Source: Bradyrhizobium diversitatis
GTDB taxonomy: Bacteria; Pseudomonadota; Alphaproteobacteria; Rhizobiales; Xanthobacteraceae
Direction: 5' to 3'
Assembly: GCF_016031635.1 (NCBI RefSeq)
Contig: NZ_JACEGD010000012.1
Coordinates: 62,001-126,000 of the forward strand
DNA: 64,000 nt
Shown piece by piece: positions 27,811 through 36,483 of this stretch; the first letter of the stretch is position 1, and each line of letters opens with the position of its first letter. The notes beneath the pieces are model-generated. The model did no database searches and was not told where the DNA came from. It saw only the letters and a list, made by a program, of their open reading frames with translations. The position numbers and the translations under genes were made by a program.

Positions 27811-29064
27811 ATGCCGCTGCTCTATGTCCCGACGATCTATGTGCTGATGCTGGCCGTCATGGTGCTGCTCGGTGCGCTGACGTTTTTCGCGTGGCTGCAA
27901 AATCGCACGGTTCGCGCCCTTGCCTGGTGGGGTGGCGCCGTGCTGGTCATGGCAGCCGCGCTTGGCCTGCTCTGCCTGCGCGGCGTGATCCCGGATGTCT
28001 ACTCGGTCGATCTCGCCTACGTCGTCCTGTTCACGGCCTGCGCTCTGATGCTGGAGGGGGCGCGTTGCTTCGAAGGCCGGCGGGCGAGCCCGCTTCTCCT
28101 GCTCGCCGGCGCTGTGACATGGATCGCAGTCTGCCAGGTCCCGGCGCTGTACGAGTCCGCCACGGCGCGCATGATCGTCGTCTCGGCGGCCATGGGCTTC
28201 TATTCGCTCGGCTGCGCCTACGTGCTGTGGACCGGCCGCGCGGAGCCGCTGCTGTCGCGATGGCCGCTGATCGTGCTGACCGCGCTCGGCGGCGGCCTGT
28301 TTCTCGTGCGCATTCCGCTCGCCGTTGCGCATCCGCTCGCCGCGGCGCCGGTCACGAGCTTCGAGGCGCTGCAGTCGTTCTGGTTCGCGATCGTAAGCAC
28401 GTTTACCCTGCTCTTCATCATCGCCATCAGCTATCTGTTTCTTGCGCTCACCAAGGAGCGGAGCGAGCTCGTGCACAAGCGCGCCTCGATGACGGACGCG
28501 TTGACCGGTCTCGCCAACCGCCGCGCCTTCCTGGAATTCGGCGAGCGATGCCTGAAAGCGCCCGCAAACGGGACGATCGCGTTCCTGCTGTTCGATCTCG
28601 ACTTGTTCAAATCGATCAACGACACCCATGGCCATGCGATGGGCGACCGCGTGCTGCGCTTGTTCGCGCAGACACTGTCCGCCAATCTGCCGCGAGGCGG
28701 CGTTGCGGGCCGGCTCGGCGGCGAGGAGTTCGCCGCGATCCTCAAGGGGCCGGACCGGCAGGCGGCGATCGCGGCCGCCGAGCGCGTCCGCGAGAGCTTC
28801 GCGGCGGCCGCGCGTGTCGTGGACGGTGTTGCGGTCGCAGCCACGGTCAGCGTCGGCCTCGCACACGCGGATAGCGAGCCCGCCGGCATCGAGGCCTTAT
28901 GCGAGCGCGCCGACAAGGCGCTTTACGCGGCGAAGGCGCTTGGCCGCAATCGGGTCGAGAGCGCGGTGGACGAGCTCGTTCCGCTCGTGCCGGACGCATC
29001 TGCAGACCGTCTGATCCCGCCTTCTCAAGACGCGCGAGCCGCAACGAAGCAGGCGGCAGCCTAA
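27811..29064 (+). CDS. Membrane diguanylate cyclase (GGEEF)
   Basis: A 417-residue protein. About six hydrophobic segments fill the first 215 residues, then a GGDEF domain: DALTGLANRRAF, FDLDLFKSINDTHGHAMGD and active-site GGEEF in RLGGEEFAAIL. The inhibitory site RxxD, usually five residues before the active site, is not present (LPRGGVAG is there), so product inhibition by that route is unlikely. It makes cyclic di-GMP. ATG 27811 has GGGTGAGAA upstream. It follows the GumC-like gene by 164 bases, and a link between c-di-GMP and polysaccharide export is plausible inference. Confidence 0.9.
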   Translation: MPLLYVPTIYVLMLAVMVLLGALTFFAWLQNRTVRALAWWGGAVLVMAAALGLLCLRGVIPDVYSVDLAYVVLFTACALMLEGARCFEGRRASPLLLLAGAVTWIAVCQVPALYESATARMIVVSAAMGFYSLGCAYVLWTGRAEPLLSRWPLIVLTALGGGLFLVRIPLAVAHPLAAAPVTSFEALQSFWFAIVSTFTLLFIIAISYLFLALTKERSELVHKRASMTDALTGLANRRAFLEFGERCLKAPANGTIAFLLFDLDLFKSINDTHGHAMGDRVLRLFAQTLSANLPRGGVAGRLGGEEFAAILKGPDRQAAIAAAERVRESFAAAARVVDGVAVAATVSVGLAHADSEPAGIEALCERADKALYAAKALGRNRVESAVDELVPLVPDASADRLIPPSQDARAATKQAAA

Positions 29065-29265
29065 TTCTGCAATCTGCTTTGCTCGATCATCGCATTGTCA
29101 TGATCCGGTCATCTCAGCTGCATGGTCCGTTGCTTTTTTCCCGGCGCTCCGGAGCCTCTTCCGTCGCGATGACATCGGAACGGAGCTCCGGATGATTGTT
29201 TGACGCGTTTTCCTGACGCGGAGCCGGACGTCACGTCGCTCGAGAATGCTCTGGGGAGAGCCGAC

Positions 29266-30585
29266 ATGCAACTGATCAAGACGATTTCGGCCGACCGCCG
29301 GCTGGTCCTCAAGGGCCTCGCGGCGGCAGCCGTGGTGCCGCTTGCGGCACCGGCGATGGCGGCTGAAGGCCTTCCGGCGCAGCCGACCGGCTCAATGGCC
29401 GCTGTCGCCACCGACAAGGCCTATTGGGCGGCTGTGAAGGGGCTCTATGCCGTCACGCCTGATGTCGTCAATCTCGAGAACGGCTATTGGGGCATCATGG
29501 CCGAGCCTGTCAGGCGCGAGTTCATCCGCCAGTCCGACATGGTCAACTATCAGAACACCTACTACGCGCGGCTGCGTGCGGGTACCGATTTCGAGGCCGT
29601 GCGCACCAAGGTGGCGGAGGCGGTCGGCGCGGCACCCGAGGAAATCGCGCTCACCCGCGGCGCCACCGAAGCGCTTCAGCTCCTCATCGGCGGCTACAAC
29701 CGGCTGAAGCCGGGCGACGGCGTGCTCCATGCCGATCTCGACTATGATTCGATGCAGTATGCGATGAACGCGCTGAAGGCGCGCCGCGGCGTCGACGTGG
29801 TCAAGTTCGAAGTGCCGGAGCCCGCCACCCGCCAGGCGGTGCTCGACGCCTATGCCCGTGCGATCGAGGCGAACCCGAAGACGAGGCTTCTGCTCCTGAC
29901 CCATGTCGGCCACCGCACCGGCTTCGTCATGCCGGTGGCCGAGATCGCCCGCATGGCGAAGGCCAAGGGCATCGACGTCATCGTCGACGCCGCCCATTCC
30001 TGGGGACAGATCGACTTCCGGGTGGGCGAGCTCGAGGCCGATTTCGTCGGTTTCAATCTGCACAAATGGATCGGCGCGCCGCTCGGCGTCGGCTTCCTCT
30101 ACATCAGGAAGGACCGCCTTGCGGCCATCGATCGCGACATGGGCGACGAGGATTTTCCGGAGAGCGACATCCGCTCGCGGGTGCATACCGGCACGGTCAA
30201 TTTCGCCACGGTGCTGACGGTGCCCACGGCCGTGGCGCTGCATCAAGAGATCGGCGCGGCGGCCAAGCAAGCCCGCCTGCGTTATTTGCGCGACTACTGG
30301 GTGAGCCGCGTCCGCGGATTCAAGGGCATCGAGATTCTGACGCCGGATGAAGCCGGCTCATATGGCGCGATCACGTCCTTCCGCCTCGCCGGCAAGACCA
30401 GCAAGGTCGACAACGAGGGCATCGTGGTGAAGCTCCGCGACAGCTACAGGATCATGACGGTGCGCCGCGCCGGCGTCGCCAAAGGCCAGTGCATCCGTGT
30501 GACGCCCGCCCTCTACACTGACGAGGCCGACCTCGACCGCCTCGTCGAGGCGCTGGCCGTCATCACGGGGACGAAGACGGGGTGA
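29266..30585 (+). CDS. Exported class V aminotransferase-fold PLP protein (isopenicillin N epimerase-like)
   Basis: A 439-residue protein. The N-terminus ADRRLVLKGLAAAAVVPLAAP followed by AMAAEG is a Tat-type signal (twin Arg), given here as landmarks RRLVLKG and AMAAEG. The body is a class V aminotransferase: ALTRGATEALQLLIGG, VDAAHSWGQID, PLP Lys in GFNLHKWIGAPLG, and VHTGTVNFAT. Tat export fits folding with cofactor in the cytoplasm. Start at ATG 29266 after GGGGAGAG. The reaction is unknown: cysteine desulfurase-like, epimerase or lyase chemistry is possible. A 200-base gap separates it from the cyclase gene. PLP enzymes in the periplasm are unusual. Confidence 0.85.
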   Translation: MQLIKTISADRRLVLKGLAAAAVVPLAAPAMAAEGLPAQPTGSMAAVATDKAYWAAVKGLYAVTPDVVNLENGYWGIMAEPVRREFIRQSDMVNYQNTYYARLRAGTDFEAVRTKVAEAVGAAPEEIALTRGATEALQLLIGGYNRLKPGDGVLHADLDYDSMQYAMNALKARRGVDVVKFEVPEPATRQAVLDAYARAIEANPKTRLLLLTHVGHRTGFVMPVAEIARMAKAKGIDVIVDAAHSWGQIDFRVGELEADFVGFNLHKWIGAPLGVGFLYIRKDRLAAIDRDMGDEDFPESDIRSRVHTGTVNFATVLTVPTAVALHQEIGAAAKQARLRYLRDYWVSRVRGFKGIEILTPDEAGSYGAITSFRLAGKTSKVDNEGIVVKLRDSYRIMTVRRAGVAKGQCIRVTPALYTDEADLDRLVEALAVITGTKTG

Positions 30586-30644
30586 GGGTGGGGGAGGGGC
30601 AGGGCTATCGCATGTGAGGTAGCTTGCGGCACGATAGTCCCCAC

Positions 30645-30734
30645 ATCGTCATGGCCGGGCTTGTCCCAGCCATCCACGCCTCGCCACGCCGCACCGGGAA
30701 CGTGGATGCCCGGGACAAGCCCGGGCGTGACGAT
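30645..30734. repeat. Intergenic palindromic repeat
   Basis: Imperfect inverted repeat: ATCGTCATGGCCGGGCTTGTCC at the left end is matched by GGACAAGCCCGGGCGTGACGAT at the right, around a centre of GCCACGCCGCACC. The same kind of element is scattered through Bradyrhizobium intergenic space. It lies downstream of the class V gene and overlaps the end of a toxin-like remnant on the minus strand. Confidence 0.7.
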
Positions 30735-30760
30735 CTTTTGTGTGAGAGGCCAAATGTGAT

Positions 30761-30931
30761 TCCTCTGGGGCATATCGCCTCGCCAATCACCGCCACCAGC
30801 GGCGCCCGCGGGGTCTTCTGCGTCTTCTTCACGAACGCACGCACGACGCCAGGCTGATACAGCTCGCAGACATGAAATGTCGAACGATCGGCATCAGGCG
30901 CCATCGGGCAATGAAGCAACTGGACATGCAT
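30761..30931 (-). pseudogene. Possible RelE/HigB-type toxin remnant
   Basis: A short open stretch on the minus strand contains VVRAFVKKTQKTPRAP, a block typical of phage-type RelE/HigB (Gp49-like) toxins, in which AFxKKTQKTP precedes a run ending in an Arg-rich helix. Here the frame passes straight into the palindromic repeat at 30645-30734 and has neither the N-terminal catalytic part nor an antitoxin gene beside it. It is best read as a fragment; coordinates are approximate. A chance match over about ten residues cannot be excluded. Confidence 0.35.
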
Positions 30932-30959
30932 GACGGCCGCTCATCCACAGCCCGCACAT

Positions 30960-32033
30960 TCATCTGCCGACGCTGACCCACTCCTGGACCTTCTTCGGCC
31001 ATTCCTCATCGAATCGGCAAGTGAGTTCGTTGGCAGCGTCCGGTGAGAGAAGCTGGTCAACTGCGGAGGCTTGTACCTCGCCGATGTCAGGTATGTCGGT
31101 GTACCCGAGGTTCGCCAGCCGCTGGCCAAAAGGCGGATGTGTCGAATCGGGATCGTGCTCGCGGCTCAGACTGGCGACGGCGGCGGTCATGGGTCCGGGC
31201 GCTCTTATCGCTGCGATCTGATCTAAGATTCGCGCGAACGGTGGTAATGGCGCCTTGATCGCGCCGAGCACTTCCTTCTGCAGCGGGGCGAATACGAGAT
31301 CGGTCAGACGTGCTCCACAAACCTCCATCATCACCAGCGCGCGTGCCATCTCCTCGCGTCCAACTTGCTCGGCCGCTTCGACATCGGCGGCAAGCTCGTT
31401 CTCCCGTGACAACGCGCGGTATTCCTTCTCGAGCCTTTCGAGCAGGGAATGGAGGAGGATGCGGACAGTATATCCGGTAACGGTGTGCTCCGGATCGGCA
31501 TACAAGAAAACGTTCTCCGCGGCTGCCATGAAATCCGCGAGGTTGGTGCCTCCCGAGGTGTGCCGAAGCCGGGCGTGCGCGACTTCATGAGCGATAACGG
31601 CACGAACCGCCCGCTGATCCAGGATCATCAACAATGGCAGACCAACGGTCATCGTGACATGCTGCCCGAACAATCCGGCATACCGGCTTTCTTCCGAGAT
31701 CGAAGCGTTGAAATCGGTGTCGACCCGCAGAGTGCGGTTCGATCCGACAAAGCTGCGATCGAGCTCGTTCCATACCGCCCAGAGCCCCGGGGCAGTCTCC
31801 TCGTCGGCTTCGAAGCTGCGATGCTTGCGCGAAGGCAGGAACAGCAGCCCAATTGCGAGCGCCATCGCGGCCATGAAGATCGTGAACACAATCGGTGCGG
31901 TGGCCAGCGCCGCAATCGTGTACCGGTCCATGATCATCAGCCAGATGGCGAGAATCGTGCAAGCCAGCGCGACGACGGGGAGGATCGCATAGCGGCCAAG
32001 GCGCAAGATGATTTGCAGGATAAGGCGTTTCAT
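30960..32033 (-). CDS. M48-family membrane metalloprotease
   Basis: A 357-residue zinc protease. Two TM helices lie at the N-terminus (YAILPVVALACTILAIW; IVFTIFMAAMALAIGLLFL). The zinc site is HEVAH with the third ligand Glu in ENELAADVEA, so the active site is complete. Start at ATG 32033; a longer frame exists but overlaps the lipoprotein gene. It lies 28 bases after the lipoprotein stop and is probably in the same transcript. It differs from HtpX by having a longer C-terminal part with STHPPFGQRLANL. A role in membrane-protein quality control is likely, given the family. Confidence 0.85.
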   Translation of the reverse strand: MKRLILQIILRLGRYAILPVVALACTILAIWLMIMDRYTIAALATAPIVFTIFMAAMALAIGLLFLPSRKHRSFEADEETAPGLWAVWNELDRSFVGSNRTLRVDTDFNASISEESRYAGLFGQHVTMTVGLPLLMILDQRAVRAVIAHEVAHARLRHTSGGTNLADFMAAAENVFLYADPEHTVTGYTVRILLHSLLERLEKEYRALSRENELAADVEAAEQVGREEMARALVMMEVCGARLTDLVFAPLQKEVLGAIKAPLPPFARILDQIAAIRAPGPMTAAVASLSREHDPDSTHPPFGQRLANLGYTDIPDIGEVQASAVDQLLSPDAANELTCRFDEEWPKKVQEWVSVGR

Positions 32034-32061
32034 CCGCGTTTCGGCAGCGGAGCGCCTCAGA

Positions 32062-32523
32062 TCATGCCTTGCCACATGAGCTGTTGCTCTGATGCAAGCT
32101 GGCGACGTCGGCACGGCCCTGGCTCTCCGTGACCTGGATCAACGTAATTGCACCGGGAGTGACGATTCCCATCTGCGGTTGGGCAGAGAGGTAGGTGGTG
32201 CTGCCGGCACGCAGATCGAGGCTCACCTTCTCGCTTCCTTGCCCGAACAGGTTGCTGCTCAGCGGAAGATTGTTGACTGCAACCTCGTGGCGGCCCGGAG
32301 GCAGCTCGCAGGCGACGAACCCCGCAGCCTGGCTGCCGCCAATGACGCGTCCATCGACCGCATAGCTTGGCTGGACTGCGAAACCCATGGCGGACGAGCG
32401 ATAGACCACCAGCCGTGCGGTTTTTGCATTGACGTTATCTGTCAGAGCCGCGCTGCCCATCGGCCCTGACGCACACCCCGCAAGCAAGAAAGCCGCAACG
32501 AAGATCCCCGGACGCAAGCCCAT
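32062..32523 (-). CDS. DUF2846-like lipoprotein
   Basis: A 153-residue lipoprotein: signal peptide GIFVAAFLLAGCASG with lipobox LAGC. The mature part has ARLVVYRSSAMGFAVQPSYAVDGRVIGGS, then GFVACELPPGRHEVAVNN, the pattern of DUF2846 domain proteins (a beta-rich fold). ATG 32523 has a GGGGTTGGGG stretch upstream. It precedes the M48 protease gene by 28 bases. An envelope role beside the protease is likely; no enzyme motif is seen. Confidence 0.78.
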   Translation of the reverse strand: MGLRPGIFVAAFLLAGCASGPMGSAALTDNVNAKTARLVVYRSSAMGFAVQPSYAVDGRVIGGSQAAGFVACELPPGRHEVAVNNLPLSSNLFGQGSEKVSLDLRAGSTTYLSAQPQMGIVTPGAITLIQVTESQGRADVASLHQSNSSCGKA

Positions 32524-32622
32524 CCCCAACCCCTGATTCAGTCCAACAGTCCCCAAGGGATCATTGGCGGGGGTGGTGCACGAAGTCAATCGCGACGTCT
32601 GGTCGTGCCGCGCCGGTCCATG

Positions 32623-33645
32623 TCACCGCCACCCCAACGCCGGCGCCACGTGCGTCAGGATCGCCTCGATCGCATGCGCGCAGTAATCGACACCGAGCTG
32701 GTTCGGGATCGTCAGCAGCAAGGTATCCGCCTCCGCGATCGCCTCGTCCTGGCGGAGTTGCTCGATCAGCACATCCGGCTCGGCGGCATAGGAGCGGCCG
32801 AAGATGGCCCGGGTCTGCGGGTCGATGAAGCCGATCTGGTCTTCGCCGCCGCGCTCGCCGCCGAAATAGGCGCGGTCGCGGTCGTCCATCAATGCGAAGA
32901 TGCTGCGGCTGACGGACACGCGCGGCTCTCGGGTGTGGCCGGCCTCTTTCCATGCCGCGCGAAAGCTTCGGATCTGAGCAGCCTGCTGCACATGGAAAGC
33001 TTCGCCGGTCTCGTCGTTCTTCAGCGTCGAGCTCTGCAGGTTCATGCCGAGCTTCGCCGCCCACACCGCGGTCGCGTTCGAGCCGGCGCCCCACCAGATG
33101 CGTTCGCGCAGGCCTTGCGCATGCGGCTCCAGGCGCAACAGCCCCGGCGGGTTCGGAAACATCGGCTGCGGATTGGGCTGGGCAAAACCTTCGCCGCGGA
33201 GCAGGTCGAGAAAGACCTCGGCATGGCGCCGGCCCATGTCGGCATCGCTCTGGCCCTCGGCCGGCTGATAGCCGAAATAGCGCCAGCCGTCGATCACCTG
33301 CTCCGGCGAGCCGCGGCTGATGCCGAGCTGCAGCCGGCCGCCGGCGATGAGGTCGGCGCTGCCAGCGTCCTCCACCATGTAGAGCGGGTTCTCATAGCGC
33401 ATGTCGATCACGGCCGTGCCGATCTCGATCCTGCTGGTCCTGGCGCCGACGGCCGCGAGCAGCGGGAAGGGCGAGGCCAGCTGCCGCGCGAAGTGATGCA
33501 CGCGGAAATAGGCGCCGTCTGCCCCTAACTGTTCGGCCGCAACGGCAAGCTCGATCGATTGCAGCAGCGTGTCGCCGGCGGAGCGGGTCTGCGATTGCGG
33601 CGAGGGCGTCCAGTGCCCGAAGGAGAGGAATCCGATCTTTTTCAT
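32623..33645 (-). CDS. Luciferase-like (LLM) flavin-dependent monooxygenase
   Basis: A 340-residue LLM-class oxidoreductase: MKKIGFLSFGHW, ADGAYFRVHHFARQ, IEIGTAVIDMRYENP and a C-terminal TLLLTIPNQLGV. The fold is a bacterial-luciferase TIM barrel using reduced FMN or F420. ATG 33645 gives the family N-terminus; ATG 33654 is equally possible. It is transcribed toward the lipoprotein gene but separated by 100 bases. It lies close to the LysR/styAB-like cluster, whose flavin reductase could supply reduced flavin; that is inference. The substrate is unknown. Confidence 0.85.
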   Translation of the reverse strand: MKKIGFLSFGHWTPSPQSQTRSAGDTLLQSIELAVAAEQLGADGAYFRVHHFARQLASPFPLLAAVGARTSRIEIGTAVIDMRYENPLYMVEDAGSADLIAGGRLQLGISRGSPEQVIDGWRYFGYQPAEGQSDADMGRRHAEVFLDLLRGEGFAQPNPQPMFPNPPGLLRLEPHAQGLRERIWWGAGSNATAVWAAKLGMNLQSSTLKNDETGEAFHVQQAAQIRSFRAAWKEAGHTREPRVSVSRSIFALMDDRDRAYFGGERGGEDQIGFIDPQTRAIFGRSYAAEPDVLIEQLRQDEAIAEADTLLLTIPNQLGVDYCAHAIEAILTHVAPALGWR

Positions 33646-33675
33646 GGGCGTCATTTAATGACGCACGGGACGGCG

Positions 33676-34605
33676 TCAACCATCTGCACGGATGCCGGTG
33701 CTCTGCGGCCAGGACATTGCGAAATGTCCGGCGCGCTCCACGAGGAGATCCAGGAAGGTTCGCGCGCGTGGCGACATCCACTGCGTCTCCGGATAGACCG
33801 CATGCAGCGGCAGCGCCGCGATCGTGTAGTCCGGCAGCAGATGCTCGAGCTCGCCGCTGCGAAGGCCGTCCGCAGCATTCCAATCGGGCAGGACCGCGAT
33901 GCCGAGATGATGCATCGTCGCCTCCTGCATCGCGTCGGCATCGTCGACATGAATGGGTCCGTTGATGGACGCGACGTGACGGCCATGCTCGGATTCGAAG
34001 GCCCATTGATGCGCCGGCGACATCCTGGAATAGACGATGCACTGGTGCGCGCCGAGATCGTCGGGCGTCCGCGGCATCGGGCGGCCGTGCAGATAGGTCG
34101 GTGTCGCGACCAGGTAGCGCTGCACGGTGCCGAGCCGGCGGGCGACCAGCGTGCTCGCCTCCAGGTTTCCGATCCTAAGGGCAATTTCGATGCCTTCCTC
34201 CACCAGATTGACGAACCGCTCGCTAAAGCGGATGTCGACCCGAACCTCAGGATAGTGACGCACATATTCGGCGATGACGGGCATCATATAGCGCCGCCCG
34301 AACGACGACGGCACGCCGATCCGCAGCGTGCCTGTCGGGCGGGGCGCGGCGTGCTCGACGCTCGACCGCGCCATCTCGAAATTGTCGAGGATCTGGCGCG
34401 CGAGATCGTAGATCCGGTGCGCCTCGGCCGTCGGCTTGAGCGTGCGCGTCGTGCGCGAGAACAGCTGCGTGCCGAACTCGCTCTCCAGCATCGCGATGCG
34501 CTTGCTGATCGCGGGCTGGCCAATGCCGAGCTCCTTGGCCGCCGCCGAGAAGCTGCCGCCCTCGAGGGTGCGAACGAAAGCGCGGAGGCAATCGATCCGG
34601 TCCAT
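33676..34605 (-). CDS. LysR-family transcriptional regulator of the styA-like operon
   Basis: A 309-residue LysR protein: LRAFVRTLEGGSFSAAAKEL, GIGQPAISKRIAMLE, then a complete effector domain. It is divergent from the StyA-like monooxygenase gene, with 103 bases between, holding the palindrome at 34611-34625. It probably controls that operon. The ATG 34605 start is well defined. The stop is 31 bases from the LLM gene, so the two may be co-transcribed. Confidence 0.9.
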   Translation of the reverse strand: MDRIDCLRAFVRTLEGGSFSAAAKELGIGQPAISKRIAMLESEFGTQLFSRTTRTLKPTAEAHRIYDLARQILDNFEMARSSVEHAAPRPTGTLRIGVPSSFGRRYMMPVIAEYVRHYPEVRVDIRFSERFVNLVEEGIEIALRIGNLEASTLVARRLGTVQRYLVATPTYLHGRPMPRTPDDLGAHQCIVYSRMSPAHQWAFESEHGRHVASINGPIHVDDADAMQEATMHHLGIAVLPDWNAADGLRSGELEHLLPDYTIAALPLHAVYPETQWMSPRARTFLDLLVERAGHFAMSWPQSTGIRADG

Positions 34606-34610
34606 AATTC

Positions 34611-34625
34611 ATTCCGATCCGGAAT
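34611..34625. promoter_or_regulatory. Candidate LysR operator palindrome
   Basis: ATTCCG-ATC-CGGAAT lies 6 bases before the LysR start and about 85 bases before the StyA-like start. Wider, TCATT and AATGA arms extend the symmetry (34609-34631). The position suits autoregulation plus divergent activation. Confidence 0.55.
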
Positions 34626-34708
34626 AAATGATATCCCATATATTCCGTAGTGCGCAACAGGTCCGGCCGCTAGGCTCCCTCAAAACAAAGCAATCGGAAG
34701 GGAGTCAC

Positions 34709-35959
34709 GTGGCACGCCATATCGGAATTGTCGGCGCCGGCATCGCCGGCCTGCATCTCGCGCTCTACCTGCAAAAACATGGCGTGGACGCCACGGTCAT
34801 CACCGATCGGCCGCCCGAGGACTACCGCAACATCCGGCTGCTCAACACCGTCGCGCATCACCACGTGACGCTCGCACGCGAGGACTATCTCGGCGTCAAT
34901 CACTGGCCCGATCCGAAGGACCATTACTACTACCACGACCACGTCTTCAATTTCCCGCAGCCGCTGCGCTTTCGCGGCGATTTCTCCAAGCCGAGCCGCG
35001 CGGTCGATTACCGGATCTATCTTCCCGCCCTGATGCAGGACTTCACGACGCGCGGCGGCAGGCTCGAATATCGCCGCATCGAGGAGCGCGACATCCGTCC
35101 GCTGGTCTCGCGCTTCGACCTCTTGGTCGTCTCCACCGGCAAGGGGCCGCTCGGCCAGCTCTTCACTTATCGTCCTGAGCACACGCCCTATGCGCAGCCG
35201 CAGCGGCGGCTGTGCGTCGGGCTCTACAGCGGCGTGCGGCAGCCCGATCCCATGAACGTCACGCTTTCGGTCTCGCCCGGGCATGGCGAAATGATCGTGA
35301 TCCCGACCATTACCTTCGGCGGGATTGCCAACGCGCTGCTGATGGAGAACGTCCCGGGTGGCGACATGGAGGAGCTGGCGACGCTCAGCTACGACGACAA
35401 CCCGAAGCACTTCCTGAAGGTATTGCTGGGCAAGCTGGAGAAGCACCACCCGACCACCTACGACCGCATCGATACCGCGCGCTTCGATCTCGCGCAGCCG
35501 CAGGATCTGCTGCAAGGCGGCGTCGTTCCGACCGTCCGCAACACGGTGGTCGAATTCGACGACGGCAAATGCGCGATCGCGCTCGGCGACGTCCATGCGA
35601 TCGTCGATCCCATGATGGGCCAGGGCGCCAATGTCGCCTCCTATGCGGCCTTCGTGCTCGGCGAGGAGATCGTCAACGCCGATGCGCTGGACGCGCGCCT
35701 CTGCGAGAAGATCGACCTGAAGCGGCAGGACCGCGTGCTGGCGGCCTCGCGCTGGACCAATGTGATGCTGCAGCCGCCGACGGAAGCGCTGGGCATGCTG
35801 ATCGGCGCGATGAGCCAGAATCCGGCGCTGGCGAACGAGTTCACGGAGAATTTCAACTATCCGGACCGGCAGTGGGACCGCATCTCCACGCCGCGGCGCA
35901 TCCAGGCCTGGATCGAGCGCATGTCGGCGCCGCCTGAGCCCGTCAGGGCGATTGCTTGA
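34709..35959 (+). CDS. styA: StyA-like FAD-dependent monooxygenase (styrene/indole monooxygenase)
   Basis: A 416-residue group E flavoprotein monooxygenase. It tracks Pseudomonas StyA as recalled: IGIVGAGIAGLHLALYL, RLLNTVAHHHVT, SRAVDYRIYLP, LLVVSTGKGPLGQLF, MGQGANVASYAAFVLGEE, and FTENFNYPDRQWDR. These enzymes take reduced FAD from a partner reductase and epoxidise styrene or oxidise indole. Start is GTG 34709 after GGAAGGGAG. The stop overlaps the reductase region, whose gene follows by 23 bases. The native substrate in soil bacteria is probably indole or an aryl alkene, not proven. Confidence 0.88.
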   Translation: MARHIGIVGAGIAGLHLALYLQKHGVDATVITDRPPEDYRNIRLLNTVAHHHVTLAREDYLGVNHWPDPKDHYYYHDHVFNFPQPLRFRGDFSKPSRAVDYRIYLPALMQDFTTRGGRLEYRRIEERDIRPLVSRFDLLVVSTGKGPLGQLFTYRPEHTPYAQPQRRLCVGLYSGVRQPDPMNVTLSVSPGHGEMIVIPTITFGGIANALLMENVPGGDMEELATLSYDDNPKHFLKVLLGKLEKHHPTTYDRIDTARFDLAQPQDLLQGGVVPTVRNTVVEFDDGKCAIALGDVHAIVDPMMGQGANVASYAAFVLGEEIVNADALDARLCEKIDLKRQDRVLAASRWTNVMLQPPTEALGMLIGAMSQNPALANEFTENFNYPDRQWDRISTPRRIQAWIERMSAPPEPVRAIA

Positions 35960-35982
35960 AATCGATGCGAGCGGAGACTGAC

Positions 35983-36468
35983 ATGCCCCGCGTCAATCCC
36001 GCCTCGTTCCGCGAGGCCGCGTCGCGCTTTGCGACCGGCGTCGCCGTGCTGACCGCGTTGGACGAGCACGGCTCTGTCTGTGGCATGACCGCGAACAGTT
36101 TCGTCACCGTCAGCCTTTCGCCACCAACCGTGCTGGTTTCCGTCATGCCCGGCCGCATGCTTCGGGCGATCTCGGCGACGGGACGCTACTGCGTCAACGT
36201 CCTGCCGGATCACGGCCGGGATCTGTCGCGGCATTTCGCGAGCCAGCCGAACACCGGCGCGGCACCGCATTACGAGATCGTCGACGGCCTGCCGCGCCTG
36301 TCCGGCTGCATGGCCTGGTTCGCCTGCGAGGTCACACGGCACGTCGAGGTCAGCGACCACACGCTCATCATCGCTGAAGTCTCGGGCTGCGACCACCGCG
36401 ACTCCACGCCGCTGGTGTTCTTCTCGAGTCGATATCATCTCGGCCCCGGCGTGCCGGTCGATCGGTGA
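35983..36468 (+). CDS. styB: StyB-like flavin reductase
   Basis: A 161-residue flavin reductase: FREAASRFATGVAVLTAL, GMTANSFVTVSLSPPTVLVSV, and a C-terminal LVFFSSRYHLG, the pattern of the HpaC/StyB/RutF family. It reduces FAD with NAD(P)H and hands it to the upstream monooxygenase. ATG 35983 has GGAG upstream; ATG 35965 is an alternative. The 23-base spacing shows an operon. The family also contains RutF; with no RutA in the window, StyB is the better reading because of its neighbour. Confidence 0.88.
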   Translation: MPRVNPASFREAASRFATGVAVLTALDEHGSVCGMTANSFVTVSLSPPTVLVSVMPGRMLRAISATGRYCVNVLPDHGRDLSRHFASQPNTGAAPHYEIVDGLPRLSGCMAWFACEVTRHVEVSDHTLIIAEVSGCDHRDSTPLVFFSSRYHLGPGVPVDR

Positions 36469-36483
36469 CGGAGCCGTGGCGCC

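Noticed and set aside
35983..36468. Reading the flavin reductase as RutF completing the rut pathway
   Set aside because: It lies 30 kb from rutBCD, directly behind a StyA-type oxygenase, so StyB is the simpler assignment.
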